NCBI GenBank assembly: GCA_963580455.1
Contig: OY756968.1
Span: forward strand, 24,707,996-24,771,995
Reading direction: 5' to 3'
Length of the DNA: 64,000 nt
DNA from: Euonymus europaeus
Taxonomy: Eukaryota > Streptophyta > Magnoliopsida > Celastrales > Celastraceae
Numbering within the stretch: the first letter of the stretch is position 1; each line of letters begins with the position of its first letter. The position numbers and the translations under genes were made by a program. This document shows, piece by piece, positions 1-14,014 of this stretch. The notes beneath the pieces were generated by a model. That model saw nothing but the letters and a program-made list of their open reading frames with translations, had not been told where the DNA came from and did no database searches.

Positions 1-1903
1 CAATCCTGGCCTTTCGGATTTTGATTTCAGAACTCGTGGCTAGTTGGTCTTGTTTCACCTAGTTAGCCGCGAAATGTGGTTTCTTTACGTAAACGGTTTT
101 ATGAATATCCGTTGACTCCGAGTTCTGAATTCGGTGATTTTTAGCTTGATTTCACACTACTTTTCGAGCTCTACAATCCTGGAGTTTCGGATTTTGATTT
201 CAGAATTCGTGGCTAGTAGGTCTCGTTTCACCTAGTTAGCCGCGAAATGTGGTTTCTTTATGTAAACGGTTTTATAAATATCCGTTGACTCCGAGTTCTG
301 AATTCGGTGATTTTTAGCTTGATTTCACACTAATTTTCGAGCTCTACAATCCTGGTGTTTCGGATTTTGATTTCAGAACTCGTGGCTAGTAGCTCTCGTT
401 TCACCTAGTTAGCCGCGAAATGTGGTTTCTTTACGTAAACGGTTTTATGAATATTCGTTGACTCCGAGTTCTGAATTCGGTGATTTTTAGCTTGATTTCA
501 CACTACTTTTCGTGCTCTACAATCCTGGCGTTTCGGATTTTTATTTCAGAACTCGTGGCTAGTAGGTCTCGTTTCACCTAGTTAGCCGCGAAATGTGGTT
601 TCTTTACGTAAACGGTTTTATGAATATCCGTTGACTCCGAGTTCTGAATTCGGTGATTTTTAGCTTGATTTCACTCTACTTTTTGAGCTCTATAATCCTG
701 GCGTTTCGGATTTTTATTTCAGAACTCGTGGCTAGTAGGTCTCGTTTCACTTAGTTAGCCGCGAAATGTGGTTTCTTTACGTAAACGGTTTTATGAATAT
801 CCGTTGACTCCGAGTTCTGAATTCTGTGATTTTTAGCTTGATTTCACACTACTTTTCGAGCTCTACAATCCTGACATTTCGGATTTTGATTTCAGAATTC
901 GTGGCTAATAGGTCTCGTTTCACGTAGTTAGCCGCGAAATGTGGTTTCTTTACGTAAACGGTTTTATGAATATCCGTTGACTCCGAGTTCTGAATTCGGT
1001 GATTTTTAGCTTGATTTCACACTACTTTTCGAGCTCTACAATCCTGGCGTTTCGGATTTTGATTTCAGAACTCGTGGCTAGTAGGTTTCGTTTCACCTAG
1101 TTAGCCGCGAAATGTGGTTTCTTTATGTAAACGGTTTTATGAATATCCGTTGACTCCGAGTTCTGAATTCGGTGATTTTTAGCTTGATTTCACACTAATT
1201 TTCGAGCTCCACAATGCTGGTGTTTCGGATTTTGATTTCAGAACTCGTGGCTAGTAGGTCTCGTTTCACCTAGTTAGCCGCGAAATGTGGTTTCTTTACG
1301 TAAACGGTTTTATGAATATTCGTTGACTCCGAGTTCTGAATTCGGTGATTTTTAGCTTGATTTCACACTACTTTTCGAGCTCTACAATCCTGGCGTTTCG
1401 GATTTTGATTTCAGAACTCGTGGCTAGTAGGTCTCGTTTCACCTAGTTAGCCGCGAAATGTGGTTTCTTTACGTAAACGGTTTTATGAATATCTGTTGAC
1501 TCCGAGTTCTGAATTCGGTGATTTTTAGCTTGATTTCACACTACTTTTCGAGCTCTACAATCCTGGCATTTCGGATTTTGATTTCAGAACTCATGGCTAG
1601 AAGGTATCGTTTCACCTAGTTAGCCGCGAAATGTGGTTTCTTTACGTAAACGGTTTTATGAATATTCGTTGACTCCGAGTCCTGAATTCGGTGATTTTTA
1701 GCTTGATTTCACACTACTTTTCGAGCTCTACAATCCTGACATTTCGGATTTTGATTTCAGAACTCGTGGCTAATAGGTCTCGTTTCACGTAGTTAGCCGC
1801 GAAATGTGGTTTCTTTACGTAAACGGTTTTATGAATATTCGTTGACTCCGAGTTCTGAATTCGGTGATTTTTAGCTTGATTTCACACTAATTTTCGAGCT
1901 CTA
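1..1903. repeat. Domain A, mixed units 1-11
   Basis: Eleven units of different subtypes with no complete higher-order copy. In order they are ggcct, ggagt, ggtgt (tagctctcg), two ggcgt units with ttttat, gacat, ggcgt, ggtgt, ggcgt (tatctg), ggcat (agaagg) and gacat (taatagg/cacgtag). Units 1-3 resemble the start of the 8-unit module seen at 1904 and 25801. Nothing but satellite is present. Confidence 0.85.
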
Positions 1904-3288
1904 CAATCCTGGCCTTTCGGATTTTGATTTCAGAACTCGTGGCTAGTTGGTCTTGTTTCACCTAGTTAGCCGCGAAATGTGGTTTCTTTACGTAAACGGT
2001 TTTATGAATATCCGTTGACTCCGAGTTCTGAATTCGGTGATTTTTAGCTTGATTTCACACTACTTTTCGAGCTCTACAATCCTGGCATTTCGGATTTTGA
2101 TTTCAGAACTCGTGGCTAGTAGGTCTCGTTTCACCTAGTTAGCCGCGAAATGTGGTTTCTTTATGTAAACGGTTTTATGAATATCCATTGACTCCGTGTT
2201 CTGAATTCGGTGATTTTTAGATTGATTTCACACTACTTTTTCGAGCTCTACAATCCTGGAGTTTCGGATTTTGATTTCAGAATTCGTGGCTAGTAGGTCT
2301 CGTTTCACCTAGTTAGCCGCGAAATGTGGTTTCTTTATGTAAACGGTTTTATTAATATCCGTTGACTCCGAGTTCTGAATTCGGTGATTTTTAGCTTGAT
2401 TTCACACTAATTTTCGAGCTCTACAATCCTGGTGTTTCGGATTTTGATTTCAGAACTCGTGGCTAGTAGCTCTCGTTTCACCTAGTTAGCCGCGAAATGT
2501 GGTTTCTTTACGTAAACGGTTTTATGAATATTCGTTGACTCCGAGTTCTGAATTCGGTGATTTTTAGCTTGATTTCACACTACTTTTCGAGCTCTACAAT
2601 CCTGGCGTTTCGGATTTTTATTTCAGAACTCGTGGCTAGTAGGTCTCGTTTCACCTAGTTAGCCACGAAATGTGGTTTCTTTACGTAAACGGTTTTATGA
2701 ATATCTTTTGACTCCGAGTTCTGAATTCGGTGATTTTTAGCTTGATTTCACACTACTTTTCGAGCTCTACAATCCTGGCATTTCGGATTTTGATTTCAGA
2801 ACTCGTGGCTAGAAGGTCTCGTTTCACCTAGTTAGCCGCGAAATGTGGTTTCTTTACGTAAACTGTTTTATGAATATTCGTTGACTCCGAGTTCTGAATT
2901 CGGTGATTTTTAGCTTGATTTCACACTACTTTTCGAGCTCTACAATCCTGGGGTTTCGGATTTTTATTTCAGAACTCGTGGCTAGTAGGTCTCGTTTCAC
3001 CTAGTTAGCCAAGAAATGTTGTTTCTTTACGTAAACGGTTTTATGAATATCTGTTGACTCCGAGTTCTGAATTCGGTGATTTTTAGCTTGATTTCACACT
3101 ACTTTTTGAGCTCTACAATCCTGGTGTTTCGGATTTTCATTTCAGAACTCGTGGCTAGTAGGTCTCGTTTCACCTAGTTAGCCGCGAAATGTGGTTTCTT
3201 TACGTAAACGGTTTTATGAATATCCGTTGACTCCTAGTTCTGAATTCGGTGATTTTTAGCTTGATTTCACTCTACTTTTTGAGCTCTA
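1904..3288. repeat. Eight-unit module, distant copy
   Basis: Eight units run in the order ggcct/gttggtcttg, tagattg type, ggagt/aattcg, ggtgt/tagctctcg, tatcttttg, agaagg/aaactg, ccaagaaatgttg and ttttcatttc. The same order, with the same private variants, occurs at 25801-27184 and 27185-28568. The run of five T at 2237-2241 adds 1 bp, so this copy is 1385 bp instead of 1384. Confidence 0.85.
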
Positions 3289-4672
3289 CAATCCTGGCGT
3301 TACTGATTTTGATTTCAGAACTCGTGGCTGGTAGGTCTCGTTTCACCTAGTTAGCCGCGAAATGTAGTTTCTTTACGTAAACGGTTTTATGAATATCCGT
3401 TGACTCCGAGTTTTGAATTCTGTGATTTTTAGCTTGATTTCACACTACTTTTCGAGCTCTACAATCCTGGCATTTCGGATTTTGATTTCAGAACTCGTGG
3501 CTAGAAGGTCTCGTTTCACCTAGTTAGCCGCGAAATGTGGTTTCTTTACGTAAACGGTTTTATGAATATTCGTTGACTCCGAGTTCTGAATTCGGTGATT
3601 TTTAGCTTGATTTCACACTACTTTTCGAGCTCTACAATCCTGGCATTTCGGATTTTTATTTCAGAACTCGTGGCTAGTAGGTCTCGTTTCACCTAGTTAG
3701 CCGCGAAATGTGGTTTCTTTACGTAAACGGTTTTATGAATATCTGTTGACTCCGAGTTCTGAATTCGGTGATTTTTAGCTTGATTTCACACTACTTTTCG
3801 AGCTCTACAATCCTGGTGTTTCGGATTTTGATTTCAGAACTCGTGGCTAGTAGGTCTCGTTTCACCTAGTTAGCCGCGAAATGTGGTTTCTTTACGTAAA
3901 CGGTTTTATGAATATCCGTTGACTCCGAGTTCTGAATTCGGTGATTTTTAGCTTGATTTCACTCTACTTTTTGAGCTCTACAATCCTGGCGTTACTGATT
4001 TTGATTTCAGAACTCGTGGCTAGTAGGTCTCGTTTCACCTAGTTAGCCGCGAAATGTGGTTTCTTTACGTAAACGGTTTTATGAATATCCGTTGACTCCG
4101 AGTTCTGAATTCTGTGATTTTTAGCTTGATTTCACACTACTTTTCGAGCTCAACAATCCTGACATTTTGGATTTTGATTTCAGAACTCGTGGCTAATAGG
4201 TCTCGTTTCACGTAGTTAGCCGCGAAATTTGGTTTCTTTACGTAAACGGTTTTATGAATATTCGTTGACTCCGAGTTCTGAATTCGGTGATTTTTAGCTT
4301 GATTTCACACTAATTTTCGAGCTCTACAATCCTGGCCTTTCGGATTTTGATTTCAGAACTCGTGGCTAGTTGGTCTTGTTTCACCTAGTTAGCCGCGAAA
4401 TGAGGTTTCTTTACGTAAACGGTTTTATGAATATCCGTTGACTCCGAGTTCTGAATTCGGTGATTTTTAGCTTGATTTCACACTAATTTTCGAGCTCTAC
4501 AATCCTGGTGTTTCGGATTTTGATTTCAGAACTCGTGGCTAGTAGGTCTCGTTTCACCTAGTTAGCCGCGAAATGTGGTTTCTTTACGTAAACGGTTTTA
4601 TGAATATTCGTTGACTCCGAGTTCTGAATTCGATGATTTTTAGCTTGATTTCACACTAATTTTCGAGCTCTA
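3289..4672. repeat. Seven-unit block related to 14015-15225, plus one unit
   Basis: The first seven units (3289-4499) match 14015-15225, exactly 62 units (10,726 bp) away. They share the private 'gcgttactg' tag with 'ctggtagg', 'atgtagtttc' and 'gttttgaattctgtg', then agaagg, tatctg, cactctactttttgag, gttactg, gacat/taatagg and the 'gaggtttc' form of the ggcct unit. The eighth unit (4500-4672) is a ggtgt unit. Confidence 0.82.
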
Positions 4673-7600
4673 CAATCCTGGTGTTTCGGATTTTGATTTC
4701 AGAACTCGTGGCTAGTAGGTCTCGTTTCACCTAGTTAGCCGCGAAATGTGGTTTCTTTACGTAAACGGTTTTATGAATATTCGTTGACTCCGAGTTCTGA
4801 ATTCGGTGATTTTTAGCTTGATTTCACACTACTTTTCGAGCTCTACAATCCTGGCGTTTCGGATTTTGATTTCAGAACTCGTGGCTAGTAGGTCTCGTTT
4901 CACCTAGTTAGCCGCGAAATGTGGTTTCTTTACGTAAACGGTTTTATGAATATCTGTTGACTCCGAGTTCTGAATTCGGTGATTTTTAGCTTGATTTCAC
5001 ACTACTTTTCGAGCTCTACAATCCTGGCATTTCGGATTTTGATTTCAGAACTCGTGGCTAGAAGGTCTCGTTTCACCTAGTTAGCCGCGAAATGTGGTTT
5101 CTTTACGTAAACGGTTTTATGAATATTCGTTGACTCCGAGTTCTGAATTCGGTGATTTTTAGCTTGATTTTACACTACTTTTCGAGCTCTACAATCCTGA
5201 CATTTCGGATTTTGATTTCAGAACTCGTGGCTAATAGGTCTCGTTTCACGTAGTTAGCCGCGAAATGTGGTTTCTTTACGTAAACGGTTTTACGAATATT
5301 CGTTGACTCCGAGTTCTGAATTCGGTGATTTTTAGCTTGATTTCACACTAATTTTCGAGCTCTACAATCCTGGCCTTTCGGATTTTGATTTCAGAACTCG
5401 TGGCTAGTTGGTCTTGTTTCACCTAGTTAGCCGCGAAATGTGGTTTCTTTACGTAAACGGTTTTATGAATATCCGTTGACTCCGAGTTCTGAATTCGGTG
5501 ATTTTTAGCTTGATTTCACACTACTTTTCGAGCTCTACAATCCTGGCGTTTCGGATTTTTATTTCAGAACTCGTGGCTAGTAGGTCTCGTTTCACCTAGT
5601 TAGCCGCGAAATGTGGTTTCTTTACGTAAACGGTTTTAAGAATATCTGTTGACTCCGAGTTCTGAATTCGGTGATTTTTAGCTTGATTTCACACTACTTT
5701 TCGAGCTCTACAATCCTGGAATTTCGGATTTTGATTTCAGAACTCGTGGCTAGAAGGTCTCGTTTCAACTAGTTAGCTGCGAAATGTGGTTTCTTTACGT
5801 AAACGGTTTTATGAATATTCGTTGACTCCGAGTTCTGAATTCGGTGATTTTTAGCTTGATTTCACACTACTTTTCGAGCTCTACAATCCTGGAATTTCGG
5901 ATTTTGATTTCAGAACTCGTGGCTAATAGGTCTCGTTTCACATAGTTAGCCGCGAAATGTGGTTTCTTTACGTAAACGGTTTTATGAATATTCGTTGACT
6001 CCGAGTTCTGAATTCGGTGATTTTTAGCTTGATTTCACACTAATTTTCGAGCTCTACAATCCTGGCCTTTCGGATTTTGATTTCAGAACTCGTGGCTAGT
6101 TGGTCTTGTTTCACCTAGTTAGCCGCGAAATGTGGTTTCTTTACGTAAACGGTTTTATGAATATCCGTTGACTCCGAGTTCTGAATTCGGTGATTTTTAG
6201 CTTGATTTCACACTACTTTTCGAGCTCTACAATCCTGGAATTTCGGATTTTGATTTCAGAACTCGTGGCTAGAAGGTCTCGTTTCAACTAGTTAGCTGCG
6301 AAATGTGGTTTCTTTACGTAAACGGTTTTATGAATATTCGTTGACTCCGAGTTCTGAATTCGGTGATTTTTAGCTTGATTTCACACTACTTTTCGAGCTC
6401 TACAATCCTGGCATTTCGGATTTTGATTTCAGAACTCGTGGCTAATAGGTCTCGTTTCACGTAGTTAGCCGCGAAATGTGGTTTCTTTACGTAAACGGTT
6501 TTATGAATATTCGTTGACTCCGAGTTCTGAATTCGGTGATTTTTAGCTTGATTTCACACTAATTTTCGAGCTCTACAATCCTGGCCTTTCGGATTTTGAT
6601 TTCAGAACTCGTGGCTAGTTGGTCTTGTTTCACCTAGTTAGCCGCGAAATGTGGTTTCTTTACGTAAACGGTTTTATGAATATCCGTTGACTCCGAGTTC
6701 CGAATTCGGTGATTTTTAGCTTGATTTCACACTACTTTTCGAGCTCTACAATCCTGGCGTTTCGGATTTTTATTTCAGAACTCGTGGCTAGTAGGTCTCG
6801 TTTCACCTAGTTAGCCGCGAAATGTGGTTTCTTTACGTAAACGGTTTTAAGAATATCTGTTGACTCCGAGTTCTGAATTCGGTGATTTTTAGCTTGATTT
6901 CACACTACTTTTCGAGCTCTACAATCCTGGCATTTCGGATTTTGATTACAGAACTCGTGGCTAGAAGGTCTCGTTTCAACTAGTTAGCCGCGAAATGTGG
7001 TTTCTTTACGTAAACGGTTTTATGAATATTCGTTGACTCCGAGTTCTGAATTCGGTGATTTTTAGCTTGATTTCACACTACTTTTCGAGCTCTACAATCC
7101 TGGCATTTTGGATTTTGATTTCAGAACTCGTGGCTAATAGGTCTCGTTTCACGTAGTTAGCCGCGAAATGTGGTTTCTTTACGTAAACGGTTTTATGAAT
7201 ATTCGTTGACTCCGAGTTCTGAATTCGGTGATTTTTAGCTTGATTTCACACTAATTTTCGAGCTCTACAATCCTGGCCTTTCGGATTTTGATTTCAGAAC
7301 TCGTGGCTAGTTGGTCTTGTTTCACCTAGTTAGCCGCGAAATGTGGTTTCTTTACGTAAACGGTTTTATGAATATCCGTTGACTCCGAGTTCTGAATTCG
7401 GTGATTTTTAGCTTGATTTCACACTACTTTTCGAGCTCTACAATCCTGGCGTTTCGGATTTTGATTTCAGAACTCGTGGCTAGTAGGTCTCGTTTCACCT
7501 AGTTAGCCGCGAAATGTGGTTTCTTTACGTAAACGGTTTTATGAATATTCGTTGACTCCGAGTTCTGAATTCGGTGATTTTTAGCTTGATTTCACACTAC

Positions 7601-7786
7601 TTTTCGAGCTCTACAATCCTGGCATTTCGGATTTTTATTTCAGAACTCGTGGCTAGTAGGTCTCGTTTCACCTAGTTAGCCGCGAAATGTGGTTTCTTTA
7701 CGTAAACGGTTTTAAGAATATCTGTTGACTCCGAGTTCTGAATTCGGTGATTTTTAGCTTGATTTCACACTACTTTTCGAGCTCTA
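4673..7786. repeat. 17/18-unit HOR of domain A, copy 1 (18 units)
   Basis: Eighteen units (3114 bp). A five-unit lead (ggtgt; ggcgt/tatctg; ggcat/agaagg; gacat/taatagg; ggcct/gttggtcttg) is followed by a 13-unit core starting at 5538. Core landmarks are the 'aagaatatctg' units at 5538 and 6749, 'aactagttagctgcg' units at 5711 and 6230, and a 'gattacag' variant at 6944. The same landmarks recur 19 units (3287 bp) and 36 units (6228 bp) downstream. Confidence 0.88.
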
Positions 7787-8132
7787 CCATCCTGGCGTTT
7801 CGGATTTTGATTTCAGAACTCGTGGCTAGTAGGTCTTGTTTCACCTAGTTAGCCGCGAAATGTGGTTTCTTTATGTAAACGGTTTTATGAATATCCGTTG
7901 ACTCCGTGTTCTGAATTCGGTGATTTTTAGATTGATTTCATACTAATTTTCGAGCTCTACAATCCTGGAGTTTCGGATTTTGATTTCAGAATTTGTGGCT
8001 AGTAGGTCTCGTTTCACCTAGTTAGCCGCGAAATGTGGTTTCTTTATGTAAACGTTTTTATGAATATCCGTTGACTCCGAGTTCTGAATTCGATGATTTT
8101 TAGCTTGATTTCACACTAATTTTCGAGCTCTA
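7787..8132. repeat. Two-unit spacer between HOR copies
   Basis: Two units separate the first two copies of the long HOR. One has 'cgtgttc', 'tagattg' and 'catactaat'; the other is ggagt with 'aatttgtgg' and 'aacgttttta'. The same pair, with the same private variants, is found at 15226-15571 and 17299-17644, and in a close form at 20098-20443. The spacing from 7992 to 15431 is exactly 43 units. Confidence 0.85.
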
Positions 8133-11073
8133 CAATCCTGGTGTTTCGGATTTTGATTTCAGAACTCGTGGCTAGTAGGTCTCGTTTCACCTAGTTAGCC
8201 GCGAAATGTGGTTTCTTTACGTAAACGGTTTTATGAATATTCGTTGACTCCGAGTTCTGAATTCGGTGATTTTTAGCTTGATTTCACACTACTTTTCGAG
8301 CTCTACAATCCTGGCGTTTCGGATTTTGATTTCAGAACTCGTGGCTAGTAGGTCTCGTTTCACCTAGTTAGCCGCGAAATGTGGTTTCTTTACGTAAACG
8401 GTTTTATGAATATCTGTTGACTCCGAGTTCTGAATTCGGTGATTTTTAGCTTGAATTCACACTACTTTTCGAGCTCTACAATCCTGGCATTTCGGATTTT
8501 GATTTCAGAACTCGTGGCTAGAAGGTCTCGTTTCACCTAGTTAGCCGCGAAATGTGGTTTCTTTACGTAAACGGTTTTATGAATATTCGTTGACTCCGAG
8601 TTCTGAATTCGGTGATTTTTAGCTTGATTTCACACTAATTTTCGAGCTCTACAATCCTGGCCTTTCGGATTTTGATTTCAGAACTCGTGGCTAGTTGGTC
8701 TTGTTTCACCTAGTTAGCCGCGAAATGTGGTTTCTTTACGTAAACGGTTTTATGAATATCCGTTGACTCCGAGTTCTGAATTCGGTGATTTTTAGCTTGA
8801 TTTCACACTACTTTTCGAGCTCTACAATCCTGGCGTTTCGGATTTTTATTTCAGAACTCGTGGCTAGTAGGTCTCGTTTCACCTAGTTAGCCGCGAAATG
8901 TGGTTTCTTTACGTAAACGGTTTTAGGAATATCTGTTGACTCCGAGTTCTGAATTCGGTGATTTTTAGCTTGATTTCACACTACTTTTCGAGCTCTACAA
9001 TCCTGGAATTTCGGATTTTGATTTCAGAACTCGTGGCTAGAAGGTCTCGTTTCAACTAGTTAGCTGCGAAATGTGGTTTCTTTACGTAAACGGTTTTATG
9101 AATATTCGTTGACTCCGAGTTCTGAATTCGGTGATTTTTAGCTTGATTTCACACTACTTTTCGAGCTCTACAATCCTGGCATTTCGGATTTTGATTTCAG
9201 AACTCGTGGCTAATAGGTCTCGTTTCACGTAGTTAGCCGCGAAATGTGGTTTCTTTACGTAAACGGTTTTATGAATATTCGTTGACTCCGAGTTCTGAAT
9301 TCGGTGATTTTTAGCTTGATTTCACACTAATTTTCGAGCTCTACAATCCTGGCCTTTCGGATTTTGATTTCAGAACTCGTGGCTAGTTGGTCTTGTTTCA
9401 CCTAGTTAGCCGCGAAATGTGGTTTCTTTACGTAAACGGTTTTATGAATATCCGTTGACTCCGAGTTCTGAATTCGGTGATTTTTAGCTTGATTTCACAC
9501 TACTTTTCGAGCTCTACAATCCTGGAATTTCGGATTTTGATTTCAGAACTCGTGGCTAGAAGGTCTCGTTTCAACTAGTTAGCTGCGAAATGTGGTTTCT
9601 TTACGTAAACGGTTTTATGAATATTCGTTGACTCCGAGTTCTGAATTCGGTGATTTTTAGCTTGATTTCACACTACTTTTCGAGCTCTACAATCCTGGCA
9701 TTTCGGATTTTGATTTCAGAACTCGTGGCTAATAGGTCTCGTTTCACGTAGTTAGCCGCGAAATGTGGTTTCTTTACGTAAACGGTTTTACGAATATTCG
9801 TTGACTCCGAGTTCTGAATTCGGTGATTTTTAGCTTGATTTCACACTAATTTTCGAGCTCTACAATCCTGGCCTTTCGGATTTTGATTTCAGAACTCGTG
9901 GCTAGTTGGTCTTGTTTCACCTAGTTAGCTGCGAAATGTGGTTTCTTTACGTAAACGGTTTTATGAATATCCGTTGACTCCGAGTTCTGAATTCGGTGAT
10001 TTTTAGCTTGATTTCACACTACTTTTCGAGCTCTACAATCCTGGCGTTTCGGATTTTTATTTCAGAACTCGTGGCTAGTAGGTCTCGTTTCACCTAGTTA
10101 GCCGCGAAATGTGGTTTCTTTACGTAAACGGTTTTAAGAATATCTGTTGACTCCGAGTTCTGAATTCGGTGATTTTTAGCTTGATTTCACACTACTTTTC
10201 GAGCTCTACAATCCTGGCATTTCGGATTTTGATTACAGAACTCGTGGCTAGAAGGTCTCGTTTCAACTAGTTAGCCGCGAAATGTGGTTTCTTTACGTAA
10301 ACGGTTTTATGAATATTCGTTGACTCCGAGTTCTGAATTCGGTGATTTTTAGCTTGATTTCACACTACTTTTCGAGCTCTACAATCCTGGCATTTTGGAT
10401 TTTGATTTCAGAACTCGTGGCTAAAAGGTCTCGTTTCACGTAGTTAGCCGCGAAATGTGGTTTCTTTACGTAAACGGTTTTATGAATATTCGTTGACTCC
10501 GAGTTCTGAATTCGGTGATTTTTAGCTTGATTTCACACTAATTTTCGAGCTCTACAATCCTGGCCTTTCGGATTTTGATTTCAGAACTCGTGGCTAGTTG
10601 GTCTTGTTTCACCTAGTTAGCCGCGAAATGTGGTTTCTTTACGTAAACGGTTTTATGAATATCCGTTGACTCCGAGTTCTGAATTCGGTGATTTTTAGCT
10701 TGATTTCACACTACTTTTCGAGCTCTACAATCCTGGCGTTTCGGATTTTGATTTCAGAACTCGTGGCTAGTAGGTCTCGTTTCACCTAGTTAGCCGCGAA
10801 ATGTGGTTTCTTTACGTAAACGGTTTTATGAATATTCGTTGACTCCGAGTTCTGAATTCGGTGATTTTTAGCTTGATTTCACACTACTTTTCGAGCTCTA
10901 CAATCCTGGCATTTCGGATTTTTATTTCAGAACTCGTGGCTAGTAGGTCTCGTTTCACCTAGTTAGCCGCGAAATGTGGTTTCTTTACGTAAACGGTTTT
11001 ATGAATATCCGTTGACTCCGAGTTCTGAATTCGATGATTTTTAGCTTGATTTCACACTAATTTTCGAGCTCTA
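8133..11073. repeat. 17/18-unit HOR of domain A, copy 2 (17 units)
   Basis: Seventeen units (2941 bp), with the 13-unit core from 8825 to 11073. It lacks one unit of the lead: the unit at 8479 starts as the ggcat/agaagg type but ends 'ctaatttt' like the gacat/taatagg type, so one unit was lost by an in-register fusion. Private markers include 'aggaatatctg' in the first core unit and 'taaaagg' at about 10.42 kb. Confidence 0.87.
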
Positions 11074-14014
11074 CAATCCTGGTGTTTCGGATTTTGATTT
11101 CAGAACTCGTGGCTAGTAGGTCTCGTTTCACCTAGTTAGCCGCGAAATGTGGTTTCTTTACGTAAACGGTTTTATGAATATCTGTTGACTCCGAGTTCTG
11201 AATTCGGTGATTTTTAGCTTGATTTCACACTACTTTTCGAGCTCTACAATCCTGGCATTTCGGATTTTGATTTCAGAACTCGTGGCTAGAAGGTCTCGTT
11301 TCACCTAGTTAGCCGCGAAATGTGGTTTCTTTACGTAAACGGTTTTATGAATATTCGTTGACTCCGAGTTCTGAATTCGGTGATTTTTAGCTTGATTTTA
11401 CACTACTTTTCGAGCTCTACAATCCTGACATTTCGGATTTTGATTTCAGAACTCGTGGCTAATAGGTCTCGTTTCACGTAGTTAGCCGCGAAATGTGGTT
11501 TCTTTACGTAAACGGTTTTATGAATATTCGTTGACTCCGAGTTCTGAATTCGGTGATTTTTAGCTTGATTTCACACTAATTTTCGAGCTCTACAATCCTG
11601 GCCTTTCGGATTTTGATTTCAGAACTCGTGGCTAGTTGGTCTTGTTTCACCTAGTTAGCCGCGAAATGTGGTTTCTTTACGTAAACGGTTTTATGAATAT
11701 CCGTTGACTCCGAGTTCTGAATTCGGTGATTTTTAGCTTGATTTCACACTACTTTTCGAGCTCTACAATCCTGGCGTTTCGGATTTTTATTTCAGAACTC
11801 GTGGCTAGTAGGTCTCGTTTCACCTAGTTAGCCGCGAAATGTGGTTTCTTTACGTAAACGGTTTTAAGAATATCTGTTGACTCCGAGTTCTGAATTCGGT
11901 GATTTTTAGCTTGATTTCACACTACTTTTCGAGCTCTACAATCCTGGAATTTCGGATTTTGATTTCAGAACTCGTGGCTAGAAGGTCTCGTTTCAACTAG
12001 TTAGCTGCGAAATGTGGTTTCTTTACGTAAACGGTTTTATGAATATTCGTTGACTCCGAGTTCTGAATTCGGTGATTTTTAGCTTGATTTCACACTACTT
12101 TTCGAGCTCTACAATCCTGGCATTTCGGATTTTGATTTCAGAACTCGTGGCTAATAGGTCTCGTTTCACGTAGTTAGCCGCGAAATGTGGTTTCTTTACG
12201 TAAACGGTTTTATGAATATTCGTTGACTCCGAGTTCTGAATTCGGTGATTTTTAGCTTGATTTCACACTAATTTTCGAGCTCTACAATCCTGGCCTTTCG
12301 GATTTTGATTTCAGAACTCGTGGCTAGTTGGTCTTGTTTCACCTAGTTAGCCGCGAAATGTGGTTTCTTTACGTAAACGGTTTTATGAATATCCGTTGAC
12401 TCCGAGTTCTGAATTCGGTGATTTTTAGCTTGATTTCACACTACTTTTCGAGCTCTACAATCCTGGAATTTCGGATTTTGATTTCAGAACTCGTGGCTAG
12501 AAGGTCTCGTTTCAACTAGTTAGCTGCGAAATGTGGTTTCTTTACGTAAACGGTTTTATGAATATTCGTTGACTCCGAGTTCTGAATTCGGTGATTTTTA
12601 GCTTGATTTCACACTACTTTTCGAGCTCTACAATCCTGGCATTTCGGATTTTGATTTCAGAACTCGTGGCTAATAGGTCTCGTTTCACGTAGTTAGCCGC
12701 GAAATGTGGTTTCTTTACGTAAACGGTTTTACGAATATTCGTTGACTCCGAGTTCTGAATTCGGTGATTTTTAGCTTGATTTCACACTAATTTTCGAGCT
12801 CTACAATCCTGGCCTTTCGGATTTTGATTTCAGAACTCGTGGCTAGTTGGTCTTGTTTCACCTAGTTAGCTGCGAAATGTGGTTTCTTTACGTAAACGGT
12901 TTTATGAATATCCGTTGACTCCGAGTTCTGAATTCGGTGATTTTTAGCTTGATTTCACACTACTTTTCGAGCTCTACAATCCTGGCGTTTCGGATTTTTA
13001 TTTCAGAACTCGTGGCTAGTAGGTCTCGTTTCACCTAGTTAGCCGCGAAATGTGGTTTCTTTACGTAAACGGTTTTAAGAATATCTGTTGACTCCGAGTT
13101 CTGAATTCGGTGATTTTTAGCTTGATTTCACACTACTTTTCGAGCTCTACAATCCTGGCATTTCGGATTTTGATTACAGAACTCGTGGCTAGAAGGTCTC
13201 GTTTCAACTAGTTAGCCGCGAAATGTGGTTTCTTTACGTAAACGGTTTTATGAATATTCGTTGACTCCGAGTTCTGAATTCGGTGATTTTTAGCTTGATT
13301 TCACACTACTTTTCGAGCTCTACAATCCTGGCATTTTGGATTTTGATTTCAGAACTCGTGGCTAATAGGTCTCGTTTCACGTAGTTAGCCGCGAAATGTG
13401 GTTTCTTTACGTAAACGGTTTTATGAATATTCGTTGACTCCGAGTTCTGAATTCGGTGATTTTTAGCTTGATTTCACACTAATTTTCGAGCTCTACAATC
13501 CTGGCCTTTCGGATTTTGATTTCAGAACTCGTGGCTAGTTGGTCTTGTTTCACCTAGTTAGCCGCGAAATGTGGTTTCTTTACGTAAACGGTTTTATGAA
13601 TATCCGTTGACTCCGAGTTCTGAATTCGGTGATTTTTAGCTTGATTTCACACTACTTTTCGAGCTCTACAATCCTGGCGTTTCGGATTTTGATTTCAGAA
13701 CTCGTGGCTAGTAGGTCTCGTTTCACCTAGTTAGCCGCGAAATGTGGTTTCTTTACGTAAACGGTTTTATGAATATTCGTTGACTCCGAGTTCTGAATTC
13801 GGTGATTTTTAGCTTGATTTCACACTACTTTTCGAGCTCTACAATCCTGGCATTTCGGATTTTTATTTCAGAACTCGTGGCTAGTAGGTCTCGTTTCAAC
13901 TAGTTAGCCGCGAAATGTGGTTTCTTTACGTAAACGGTTTTATGAATATCAGTTGACTCCGAGTTCTGAATTCGGTGATTTTTAGCTTGATTTCACTCTA
14001 CTTTTTGAGCTCTA
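11074..14014. repeat. 17/18-unit HOR of domain A, copy 3 (17 units)
   Basis: Seventeen units (2941 bp), directly adjoining copy 2 and nearly identical to it; 'gattacag' is at 13172, exactly 2941 bp after 10231. It too is one unit shorter than copy 1, but at a different place: the first unit has a ggtgt start and a tatctg end, fusing two lead units. The last unit (13842) ends 'cactctactttttgag' and leads into the 12-unit duplication. Confidence 0.87.
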
